A stretch of 64,000 bases of DNA from assembly GCF_000219875.1 (NCBI RefSeq), contig NC_017167.1:1699572-1763571 (forward strand), read 5' to 3'. Under the pieces are notes generated by a model that was not told the DNA's origin, ran no database searches, and saw only the letters and a list, made by a program, of their open reading frames with translations. A program made the translations under genes and the position numbers. Numbering within the stretch: the stretch's first letter is position 1; each line of letters opens with the position of its first letter. Of the stretch, positions 15,509 to 23,300 are shown piece after piece. This DNA is from Alicyclobacillus acidocaldarius subsp. acidocaldarius Tc-4-1 (lineage in GTDB: Bacteria; Bacillota; Bacilli; Alicyclobacillales; Alicyclobacillaceae).

Positions 15509-16339
15509 TCATCTGGGTGTGCCAATCGCCGGGGTGGTACCACTTCCAATCCTCTCGTGCAATTTACGCAACTCGGCGATAACCAGCGGACGATATCGAA
15601 GCAACAATTGACGTTCGGATTCCGCAGGGTGCGATGCTATGTCGCGCGCCATATTCGCAATCAATTCTCGCTGAGTCTCCCATTCGGCGCGAAGCATCTG
15701 AACTCCTTCGTCAACCTCTCCTTGACGATAGCGCGCCCACAATCTTGCAATATTTTCTTCCATGCTACGCATAAGTTGAAGCAACTGAACGATATGCGCG
15801 GCTGTTGTGCTTCGCAGTGCTTGTTGCCTCCATAACTCGTGGAGAAGATGCCATCCTATAACCGCCACCATGGCTTCGAATGCGTCAGTTTTCAACCGAC
15901 GCGCCTTTTCAGCCGTCTTCCGATCTCGCAACATGCCACCTTCCGATATATGCGACAATTTTTCGGCGGCAAATTGCAGGTAATCCAAGAAGTAACGTCC
16001 ATGCCATCGACCATACTCGTCAAAATGAGACGAATAAATCTCTTGATACATCTCGCAGATCCCTGCTCGACGCACGGGCCGCACTTTCGTCCCCTGCCGT
16101 GTCTCATACCCTGCACGTGAAAACGTACCGAGATAAGACAACAGCGATCGCCCGCTTAACATGGATTCGTCGGATGGAATCAACGTCGTCGGATGCAACG
16201 TGGTGCACCGCTCTGCGAGAAACACTTCCATTGCAATGTCCAACTGTGCCTCATAGTCTGAAAGCATTTCTTTCGCCAAAATGCGATCTGCGATATCATG
16301 ATTTCCAAACGAAGGTAGCATCCACGATTTCTGCTCCAT
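15509..16339 (-). CDS. Hypothetical protein, 276 aa
   Basis: ATG 16339. The SD GGGGAG lies within the last codons of the ParB-like gene, so translation is coupled. A predominantly helical protein with Arg/Glu-rich C-terminal helices (IARLWARYRQGEVDEGVQML, ELIANMARDIASHPAESERQ). The motif YSSHFDEYGRWHGRYFLDYL is distinctive, but I cannot place it in a family. Its linkage to ParB-like copy 3 suggests a shared role. Confidence 0.6.
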   Translation of the reverse strand: MEQKSWMLPSFGNHDIADRILAKEMLSDYEAQLDIAMEVFLAERCTTLHPTTLIPSDESMLSGRSLLSYLGTFSRAGYETRQGTKVRPVRRAGICEMYQEIYSSHFDEYGRWHGRYFLDYLQFAAEKLSHISEGGMLRDRKTAEKARRLKTDAFEAMVAVIGWHLLHELWRQQALRSTTAAHIVQLLQLMRSMEENIARLWARYRQGEVDEGVQMLRAEWETQRELIANMARDIASHPAESERQLLLRYRPLVIAELRKLHERIGSGTTPAIGTPR

Positions 16340-16345
16340 TCGAAC

Positions 16346-17587
16346 TCAACTCCCCGATTTTTCGAGTTCATGTAACTTCGCCTTCAAACGTTCGACATAA
16401 AAGCGAACGGCGTGCAGAAACTTCGGATCTCCTTCTAGAGGACCTTCCCAAAGTTCCCGCGCTGCAACAACAACTTTCTCCCATTCCGCCAGTGCCTGCG
16501 CCATTTGCTGTTCAAACTGATTTCGATAACGCGCACGCTCTAGTTCGCTATGTTCGAAATGAACCAACCGTTGTGCAAGACGCTCGTTTTCTTCTGACAA
16601 CCGCCGATTCTCCTCGTTCAAGGCACGATTCTTCTCGCTTATCTTCTTGAGTTTTTCGTTCAAATCTGCCTGCTTTTGAGTAAGGAACTCCTGTGCTTTG
16701 CGCTCCGCCAACGATTCGATTCCAACCTCCAATGCCTCCCTTTCTGCTTGCAAGCGGGACAACTCCGCTTCTAGATCAGCAATACGCTTACGAAACTCAG
16801 CCATTGTCTTTTCATCAGTCGATTGAGTTTGGCGTTTCCAATCTTCCAACTTCCGACGTTCGGCCTCCAAAGCCAAGAACGCCTGCTGGCGAGCCGCTTC
16901 CGCCTCTTCCCTTGCCTTTCGGAGCGACTCGATTTCGGCGCGAAGCGCTTTGATTTCTACGACGCGTTGCTCACCGATCGCTTCGCCAAACGCACGGTAC
17001 AGAGCTTGCTGTTCGTCACTGTCCAAATATGCTAATTGTTCGGCTGCGGTCGAGGATAGCTTACCCTTATCAACCAACTCTTTTAGTTCAGGAATCAATT
17101 CGTTCAGCTTATCTAATCTACGCACCTGCTTTTCCGACATCCCAATCTCTTCAGCAACAGATTTAGACCATATTCCAATTAAATCCTGGACATTATGTCC
17201 GACATTTTCGGTCCGTGGTCTTCCTCTCCTTTCACCATGCAACTCTTCGATCAATTCACGCTCCCGACGTATTGCACGCGCCAACTCCATCGGCGAAAGC
17301 GTCCTCGTCTTGATATTCGCGGAAATCAACATCCTCGCGGCGCGGTTGTCATCCACCTCGACGACATTGGCTTCGATCTCCGACCATCCTAAACATTTCG
17401 CCGCACGCACTCTCTGGTGGCCGCTCAGGATCTCATATCGACCGTCTTCAACGGCTCGAATCACAATCGGGTGAATCAGCCCATTCTCCTGGATGTCGGC
17501 GGCCAATGCTTGCAGTTCCTCTTCCGTGAGATCACGAAAGAGACGGTTTTCCGGATGGTCTTGCAAAGCGTCAAGCGGCACGCGCAT
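16346..17587 (-). CDS. ParB/Spo0J-like protein with coiled coil (copy 3)
   Basis: 413 residues from ATG 17587 (SD GAGGAGG). ParB domain at 1-95 (HPENRLFRDLTEEELQALAA, EILSGHQRVRAAKCLGW, RAARMLISANIKTRTLSPMELARAIRRE), then an HTH (SVAEEIGMSEKQVRRLDKLNELI), then ~200 residues of coiled coil. It differs strongly from copies 1 and 2 but shares the region after the HTH (IPEL..LVDKGKLSSTAAEQLAYL). The linker before the HTH contains another palindrome (17187-17199). It heads a unit of at least two genes and has no leader box, though a CTATCTT / AAGATAG hairpin precedes its SD. Confidence 0.85.
   Translation of the reverse strand: MRVPLDALQDHPENRLFRDLTEEELQALAADIQENGLIHPIVIRAVEDGRYEILSGHQRVRAAKCLGWSEIEANVVEVDDNRAARMLISANIKTRTLSPMELARAIRRERELIEELHGERRGRPRTENVGHNVQDLIGIWSKSVAEEIGMSEKQVRRLDKLNELIPELKELVDKGKLSSTAAEQLAYLDSDEQQALYRAFGEAIGEQRVVEIKALRAEIESLRKAREEAEAARQQAFLALEAERRKLEDWKRQTQSTDEKTMAEFRKRIADLEAELSRLQAEREALEVGIESLAERKAQEFLTQKQADLNEKLKKISEKNRALNEENRRLSEENERLAQRLVHFEHSELERARYRNQFEQQMAQALAEWEKVVVAARELWEGPLEGDPKFLHAVRFYVERLKAKLHELEKSGS
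17187..17199. repeat. Palindrome in the linker of ParB-like copy 3
   Basis: GGACAT, T, ATGTCC at the position equivalent to the palindromic linkers of copies 1 and 2, but with a 6-1-6 geometry. Confidence 0.5.
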
Positions 17588-17657
17588 CTGGAAGACCTCC
17601 TCTATCTTTATGATTATGGCAAGATAGGGACTTCTAATTCAGAGATTCGCGTAGTAC

Positions 17658-17723
17658 TCAATTCACCGAATGAGCATGGTACTCTTCGAGCAGTTCCTGC
17701 CTCGTGGTGTCGGAAACATACAC
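17658..17723 (-). pseudogene. Truncated copy of the MYVADTT gene
   Basis: GTG 17723 opens 21 codons (MYVSDTTRQELLEEYHAHSVN) closely matching the first 16 residues of the gene at 15459, then diverges and stops. The whole leader is kept. This is a 5' remnant of a duplicated gene. Confidence 0.6.
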
Positions 17724-17770
17724 AAAAGAAAAACCCCCTTTCTACTTAGAGGGGGTTGTAAGACAAAAAC
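17724..17770 (-). promoter_or_regulatory. SD-hairpin leader 11 (truncated gene)
   Basis: Box variant TTTTTGTCTTACAA, stem AACCCCCT / AGGGGGTT, SD AAAGGGGG in the 3' arm. The box differs from the consensus at TGCA (here TACA), as in the other truncated copy (24836-24878). Confidence 0.6.
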
Positions 17771-17811
17771 CGCATTCTGAGATGATACGGTCGCCGCGCA
17801 TGTTCATCGAT

Positions 17812-18195
17812 TCATCGAACGACCGCTTGCTGCGCTTGATGCGCTACCCAGTCCCCATTCTCGACTCTCGCGTACCCATCCACTTTGCGTTTCTCCATGC
17901 AATATACCCATCCCCGCAACCCATTTGCGGTGTCTGAAACGATCGCCCGATCGTAAAAGCTTGGATAGCCCTCCAGTCGATCAAGCCGCGCAAGACCCTC
18001 GTCCGTCACCCTGACCCATTCGCCCGTAACCACGCCGTCCTCCTCGAGCGTCAACGCCGGGAACGGCCCGAGATCGTACATAGTTCCGCGAATCTGGCCT
18101 TCACCCAGGTCCGCCACCAGATAAGGCTCCATCACAGGCCGATTGGGTTGCCCCTTCCTCAATGTGCCGTACACAAACACCGTATGTACACCCAT
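17812..18195 (-). CDS. Gamma-glutamylcyclotransferase (AIG2-like) family protein
   Basis: 127 residues from ATG 18195 (SD GGGAGGTGG). The N-terminal VFVYGTLRKGQPNR is the YGSL/YGTL substrate loop of the BtrG/AIG2 cyclotransferase fold. TLEEDGVVTGEWVRVTDEGLARLDRLEGYPSFYDR contains the conserved acidic residue of the EGYP segment. The family cyclises gamma-glutamyl amides, but short phage/plasmid members are uncharacterised. Driven by its own sigma-A promoter (18231-18259). A truncated homologue is at 31739. Confidence 0.75.
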   Translation of the reverse strand: MGVHTVFVYGTLRKGQPNRPVMEPYLVADLGEGQIRGTMYDLGPFPALTLEEDGVVTGEWVRVTDEGLARLDRLEGYPSFYDRAIVSDTANGLRGWVYCMEKRKVDGYARVENGDWVAHQAQQAVVR

Positions 18196-18230
18196 ACACA
18201 AGCCACCTCCCTAACTCAATCCTAGTTTTG

Positions 18231-18259
18231 ATTCTAATATCAACCTATGTATGGGTCAA
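18231..18259 (-). promoter_or_regulatory. Sigma-A promoter of the cyclotransferase gene
   Basis: Minus strand TTGACC, 17-nt spacer, TAGAAT. It lies back-to-back with the plus-strand promoter of the micropeptide gene. Confidence 0.7.
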
Positions 18260-18282
18260 TAAAACATCCAATCCAAATTCTA

Positions 18283-18311
18283 TTGAAAACCTGAGATCTT
18301 CGTGATAGGCT
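18283..18311 (+). promoter_or_regulatory. Sigma-A promoter of the micropeptide gene
   Basis: TTGAAA, 17-nt spacer, TAGGCT, about 58 nt upstream of ATG 18369. Confidence 0.6.
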
Positions 18312-18338
18312 TGTCTTGGGAGGGAAACCTCTCTTGGG

Positions 18339-18362
18339 CACCCCCTTCGTAGGAAGGGGGTG
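18339..18362 (+). promoter_or_regulatory. SD-sequestering hairpin of the micropeptide gene
   Basis: A perfect 10-bp stem CACCCCCTTC / GAAGGGGGTG with loop GTAG. The SD AAGGGGGTGAGAGGG begins in the 3' arm, as in the micropeptide gene at 4452. Confidence 0.6.
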
Positions 18363-18368
18363 AGAGGG

Positions 18369-18527
18369 ATGTGGCAGCACATTGCTGTGGTGCTCGTAGC
18401 GGTGGGCTGGAGCCTTGCCCGAATCGGGCATGCGCTTGCAGACATCCTGCGGGCCTTAAACGGCAATCCCCGCCCTGGCGCCAACCGTGAGGCGGGGAAG
18501 CCACATCGACCTCGCAGGAGGGGTTAA
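18369..18527 (+). CDS. Amphipathic single-TM micropeptide, 52 aa (candidate toxin)
   Basis: One of the few plus-strand genes in the left half. ATG 18369 follows a GAGAGGG SD. Residues 3-30 (QHIAVVLVAVGWSLARIGHA, continuing LADILRALN) form an amphipathic or membrane helix. The last 20 residues are rich in Arg, Lys, Pro and Gly (GKPHRPRRRG). It has a strong promoter, a 58-nt leader whose SD is inside a 10-bp hairpin, and a terminator overlapping the stop. This genetic layout resembles type I toxins, but I do not recognise the sequence. Confidence 0.5.
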   Translation: MWQHIAVVLVAVGWSLARIGHALADILRALNGNPRPGANREAGKPHRPRRRG

Positions 18528-18534
18528 CCCTCCT
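18517..18534 (+). terminator. Hairpin at the end of the micropeptide gene
   Basis: AGGAGGG / CCCTCCT with loop GTTA, overlapping the stop codon. The following sequence has only a weak T-tract, and the stem is symmetric, so it could serve either direction. Confidence 0.5.
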
Positions 18535-18587
18535 GCATTGTTCATGATTATCTTACCACATGGGGCAATATGCGTCTACAGGCATAA

Positions 18588-18659
18588 GCCCGCGACAGGA
18601 CTCGAACCTGCAACAGGCCGCTTACAAGGCGGCTGCTCTACCTGTTGAGCTCCACGGGC
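18588..18659 (-). tRNA. tRNA-Thr (UGU anticodon)
   Basis: A cloverleaf can be drawn: acceptor GCCCGTG / CGCGGGC (one G-T), D-arm GCTC / GAGC, anticodon stem GCCGC / GCGGC with loop CTTGTAA (anticodon TGT), T-arm GCAGG-TTCGAGT-CCTGT. CCA is not encoded. Position 8 appears to be G instead of the near-universal U, which is unusual. It sits alone among element genes, so it is probably an element-borne tRNA. Confidence 0.8.
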
Positions 18660-18661
18660 AT

Positions 18662-18906
18662 CACAAAGGCCCGGCGCTCGCGAAACACCGGACCAAAACA
18701 AACCGTCCCCTTGCAGGAGATTGACCTCGAACGACACGTAGCAGGGTCTGAACATAACTGCGGAAACTCCGAAAGCATGAGCAAAGCCCAGGCGGACGGT
18801 CGGCGACAACCGGAGCCGACCAGACACCTGAGCCCAACCCATCGCAGAGGAATGAGCAACGTGGTGCGGTGAGTAACACGCACCAAAGATGATCTTGACC
18901 TAGGCA
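18662..18906 (-). ncRNA. Structured non-coding transcript upstream of the tRNA (candidate)
   Basis: No supported protein in 245 nt. An extended -10 (TG, C, TACAAT; hexamer 18913-18918) would start a transcript near 18906. Inside, GGTCGGC / GCCGACC (7 bp) is nested in GCTCAGG / CCTGGGC, and CCGGTG / CGCCGG followed by TTTG just before the tRNA looks like a terminator. It could be a small RNA or the structured 5' part of a tRNA precursor. Confidence 0.4.
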
Positions 18907-18983
18907 ACTCTGATTGTAGCACATCTGTGGAAGAAAGACCATAGGAACACCACACAATCGATGTCAACTTTTGCGATCCACTC

Positions 18984-19337
18984 TTAGATACTACTCATCG
19001 CCAGTTGCCTCCACACAGCATAAACACGTGCTACACCTTGAACTGGATCGTGAACCCAACGACAAGCTGAGCCCACCGTGATTGGCAAATATCGATAGCA
19101 CCAGAGCACCCATCGCACACACAAAACCGCGCGTTGACGACGCTGCACGTTTTGCTCCCGCCACAAAAGCTTGACTCCAACGCTCGGATACCAGAAACAC
19201 GCAATCCAGAAAACCAACGGTGTGTATTTGGCGTATCGTATGTCCCGATACGTCAACTGCAACCTAACCGCGATCCCCACCATCAGCGCGAAGAGAACGA
19301 GCGTTGCGGCCCATGTCGCCACGAAACGAAGTCCCAT
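18984..19337 (-). CDS. Small membrane protein, 117 aa
   Basis: ATG 19337 (SD GAGAGGT). One strong TM helix (FVATWAATLVLFALMVGIAV), probably a second (YTPLVFWIACFWYPSVGVKL), then a basic Arg-rich segment (REQNVQRRQRAVLCVRW). It follows the sigma-factor gene by 15 bp, so it is probably cotranscribed. An anti-sigma role can be imagined but has no sequence support. Confidence 0.5.
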   Translation of the reverse strand: MGLRFVATWAATLVLFALMVGIAVRLQLTYRDIRYAKYTPLVFWIACFWYPSVGVKLLWREQNVQRRQRAVLCVRWVLWCYRYLPITVGSACRWVHDPVQGVARVYAVWRQLAMSSI

Positions 19338-19351
19338 AGTTCCATGACCTC

Positions 19352-19981
19352 TCAGGCCAGAACAGTTTTGGGCTCGAGATTTCTCGCAATTGCCTTTTTC
19401 GCTTTTTTCCTTAGCCTCTGCACTGCATTGTCTACCGTCTTGTACCCGCACCCCAACACCCGCTGGATCTCCTCATACGAATGGCCTTCGATCCGCAATC
19501 GCCACACCTCACGCTCGAGTTCCGACAAGTTCAATTTCCAATTCTGATCGGCCCATTTCACGAGTTCTTGGGGAGAAGCGCCCTGCGGCGGTCCGAACAC
19601 CTCGTCCTCCACACTCGGTGCCGTACGATCAACGAACACGTCCAGCACCGTGCGCTCCGAGTCCTCGATCCATGGGCACTCCGCGTCGAGCGACAGAGCC
19701 GTCAGATGCCAGAAGTGCTTTTGCCGCCGCGCCATCTTGAGCACGGTGACGAGTTCTCGCTTGACGCACATCTTGGCGAAAGCCAGGAACGGCGTTTGCC
19801 CGTCGTACCCACGCACCGCTTTCCAAAACCCAATCAGAGCGTGCTGCATCACGTCGTCGCGTTCTGCTCCGGGGATCCAATATCCATGCGCCCAGCGGCG
19901 CAGTCTGTCGCGAAATTCTTGATAAAGCGCCATGAAAGCGTCTTGGTCACCGGATTTTGCTGCAAGCACCAACGTGTCCAT
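19352..19981 (-). CDS. Sigma-70 family RNA polymerase sigma factor (SigH-like)
   Basis: 209 residues from ATG 19981. Region 2: MALYQEFRDRLRRWAHGYWI, DDVMQHALIGFWKAVRGYDG, then FLAFAKMCVKRELVTVL. Region 4: LNLSELEREVWRLRIEGHSY, then EEIQRVLGCGYKTVDNAVQRLRKKAKK, a clear HTH. No region 1.1 or 3. Similar to SigH/SigI-size sigma factors found on phages and plasmids. It has a leader of the recurrent type (autoregulation is possible if the leader box is promoter-related), and a truncated copy of its 5' end lies at 24776-24835. Confidence 0.85.
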   Translation of the reverse strand: MDTLVLAAKSGDQDAFMALYQEFRDRLRRWAHGYWIPGAERDDVMQHALIGFWKAVRGYDGQTPFLAFAKMCVKRELVTVLKMARRQKHFWHLTALSLDAECPWIEDSERTVLDVFVDRTAPSVEDEVFGPPQGASPQELVKWADQNWKLNLSELEREVWRLRIEGHSYEEIQRVLGCGYKTVDNAVQRLRKKAKKAIARNLEPKTVLA

Positions 19982-20020
19982 AAGAATCGCCCCCAACAGT
20001 GGGGCGGTGCAGGGCAGTTT
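19982..20020 (-). promoter_or_regulatory. SD-hairpin leader 12 (sigma factor)
   Basis: Box AAACTGCCCTGCA, then stem CGCCCC / GGGGCG with loop ACTGTTG; SD GGGGG in the 3' arm, ATG 8 nt later. Confidence 0.65.
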
Positions 20021-20313
20021 TATTCTAATGCTGGCGGCAATTGACGAATGACCTTTAGCGTCTCCACCGCCACACGCACTGCTCGTTTCACCAAGTCCAC
20101 AATGTACCGAGGATCTTGAGCCGTCTCACGAGCCCAGGCGTTCGGATCATTCACGATCCCGCTTGCTCGATCTCGCTTGATTTGATACTGCTCCACAATC
20201 CATTCAATCGGCGACCGTCCATTCACCTGATAGTGGAACGCTTCTTCCGGAATTCCACGAAGCGTTATCCACTCGTTGACAACCAAGTCTCTCTTGTCCC
20301 TAGCAAACCTCAT
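20020..20313 (-). CDS. C-terminal fragment of the type ISP restriction-modification enzyme (frameshifted)
   Basis: 97 residues matching the extreme C-terminus of type ISP enzymes: LVVNEWITLRGIPEEAFHYQ, NGRSPIEWIVEQYQIKRDRA, SGIVNDPNAWARE, DPRYIVDLVKRAVRVAVETL. It begins in another frame 14 nt before the stop of the large gene. The expected junction YRVK-KMRF needs five A residues where GTAAAAGATG has four. It was originally the end of the 1,460-residue protein. Losing it removes part of the target-recognition region. Confidence 0.7.
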   Translation of the reverse strand: MRFARDKRDLVVNEWITLRGIPEEAFHYQVNGRSPIEWIVEQYQIKRDRASGIVNDPNAWARETAQDPRYIVDLVKRAVRVAVETLKVIRQLPPALE

Positions 20314-23300
20314 CTTTTACACGGTAACGTTCCCAAGGATCCTCTGGTGCATTTGATGAAATACTCTCTTCCAATGGAAAAGGGTCAACCTTCTCGTAGC
20401 CTATGTGCAACTCCGCAAGCTTGCGACCAGCTTGACTGAATGCCCAGAAATCTGATGCAAACGGAATTCGCGGTAGTTCACGGCGCAAATCCGAAGCAAA
20501 GCGTTCACGATAGTCTGATGCGTGAAGCACGCCATAGACGTAATAGAAAATATCTTCCTTTGTAATGGAGGTGTCCCCATATTGCTCTTGAAATGCTCTA
20601 AGTGTTTCATCCGTGATTGCATAGTCTTTTGGAGCAATCAAATCAAGCGCAACCTGAACCTCCACATCGCCGTCTTCCCCATCATATACGTAAAGCGGAA
20701 AACATTGAGTGGTCCCTACTACATGAAGATCTGGCAATTCATCCGTCACCAAACATGTGAAGTTCCGATTATCTCCGGGTGCTTGTAGAATAATCACCTT
20801 GTTCTCCGCATCTGGACGCGGGAAAAGACGCAGTTGTTGGTAGATCATATCGTTAAAAGCGCGATCAAAATACAACCAGCGCTTAGAGAACGGACGGTAC
20901 AACGCAATTCGAATCGCATCCGGCCGAAACCTATGAATCGCCCCCCGTGTAGCATCACGCCGCAAGCCACGGCTCCAACTAATTTGGCTGGGGTCGTTTA
21001 GTTGTTCGTTGATACCTCTCCTAACCTGACTGTTGTATACCGCAATCATTCTCTGCATATTATTCGCGACCGTTTCATGAGAAAAATTGTACACCCATGC
21101 GTCACGACTGGTTGCCACACCCCTTGAACGAATGTTAAATATTCGATGCTCACTTTCTGCTTGCTCTCCACCAAGCGGCATAAGCGACACGAATTCATCT
21201 GACCGTTGATGAATCCAATCCCCTGCTTCATTAGGTGTGATGCGAGTCCATGGTACACCTTGTACATCTCCGAACGCCTTGACTTTCGCGAGTTTCTCTT
21301 CACGGCTTAGATAGTCACCAATGTCGTGATAGAAAATCTCTGCGGGCCCAACGTGGGAGTCGTCTTTCACCAGCACAACGAGGCATACGGCAGCACGACT
21401 CCCTTGAGAAAATACATTATCACCCTCCCGTCTCCTGAGTTCGCCTTGCGTTCTAGCATTTCCGCGAAGATTGATTAGATAAATCGCCGCACACTCGTTT
21501 GCGAGTTCCTTGCGCATCCCGTCCATGGCATTGCCGTCGATCCAGCCAGCGTTGGTCACGAACGCGACCACGCCTTGATTCCCCACTCGGTCCATTGCCC
21601 AGCGAATTGCTCGGATATAAGCGTCATAGAGGCTGTTCCTATTTCTTGAAGACGTTTCAGCCGCAAACGTGCTTCGAATTCTCTCATCCAACCGTTCGTA
21701 TTGCAGATTTTGGTTAGCGTCGTTTTCATCTCTTTGTCTTGAACGCCAAGGCGGATTTCCCACCACAACCGTAATCGAAGCATCACGTTGAGTACGCATC
21801 AACTCAGTGTAATCGTCAGCGAAAAACTGCGTACTCCAAGATCCGTGCTCCTCTTGAAGTTGGAATGAGTCAACCCACAGCACTGGCAGATTCCAGCCGG
21901 GGTCTTCGCCGGTCATTTCTCGAATCGTCCAACGCAGGTTCGTCAGAAGCATGTAATAGGCAAACAATTGAACATCGTTCGCCCAAAACTCTCTGGCCTG
22001 TAACTTCCGAAGTATCGTCTCCTTATCCCAGCGTTGCAACATCAGAGCAGGGAACGTTCCAGTGCCCGCAAATGGGTCAATGATCGTCACGCCTGACGAA
22101 GCCGTGGTCTTTCCAAAGTGCTTTTGCAACACGACATCGACGCTCTTCAGAAGAAAATTCACGAGCTCAACCGGCGTGTAAACAATCCCCAAACGACTCG
22201 CTGCTTTCGGAAAGACGGCCTTGAACAGCATTTCAAATAACAGACGCAAGAAATCTTGTCGTTCCTCGGGAGTGCGAATGCCCTGTGCGCGAATACGAAC
22301 ACTTACATAAAACTCCTCTAGCACGTGTCGCTCGCGGTCTAAAAAAGGCGCGAAAAGCCCCTCGGTGACTTGCTCGAAGGACCTCGCGACTGGAGTTTCC
22401 GTGAGATCGTCACCGGGAAACAACGACGAAAACACCGGTGCCATGATCCAATGCTGAACAAGGAAATCCTTAGCATCCTCTTCAGAAATGTTGGGATGTA
22501 GAACTTCCCGCAGTGCCGTAACGTAATTCTGAAAAGCAGCCTGAGCTTCCTGATAATGCTCGATCGGAAGTGCACCCAAAATCGTATCAAGTTGTGTCCG
22601 CAGGCGTCGCGCAACTTCCTCCACAGTCGCAGCAAAGACACCAAAATACGAACGGTTGTTAGCCGGTGCCACCAAGCGCGTCGTAATCGTCTTTCGGATC
22701 TGTTCTTCAAGCTCTTGTGGTAACCCAAGGTCAAATCTTATTTGAACCGTATTTGACGGTTCGCGGTTGCTACCCTCATGCGGAGACAACAACTCACGAA
22801 TATATACATCCACCGCAGTATCGATGGCGCGAAGCGCGTTAATGATTTGGACAAGAGTACGGAAGTTCTCTTCTTGCGGCAGCAAGAGTGCTTCAATCTG
22901 CTCTTCAGAAATCGGTGCATTAGGTTCCAACCTATCAACATTCAAAACGATCGGGACCAAAATTGTTCCGACCTTGTTGGGGCGATGCGGCGGCTTACGC
23001 ACAACTCGACCGATCGCTTGGATCACATCTACCCTGCTCTTTCGTGGCTCCAAAAACACCACGGCGTCCAAGTCGGGAACATCGATACCTTCGGTGAGCA
23101 CTCTGGCATTCGTAATAAGAACGTGATCTACAGAATTCCCTTCGCGATCCGTCAGTGTTTCAAGACAGCGAAGCAACTTTGCTCGCTCACGCATGGACAT
23201 CGTGCCATCCATGTGTGCGACAAAAACTGGGCGTGACATTCCGAAGCGTTTCTCAAGCTTGTTCCAAGTATCCACAATCGCTTGCGATTTCGCTCGCGAA

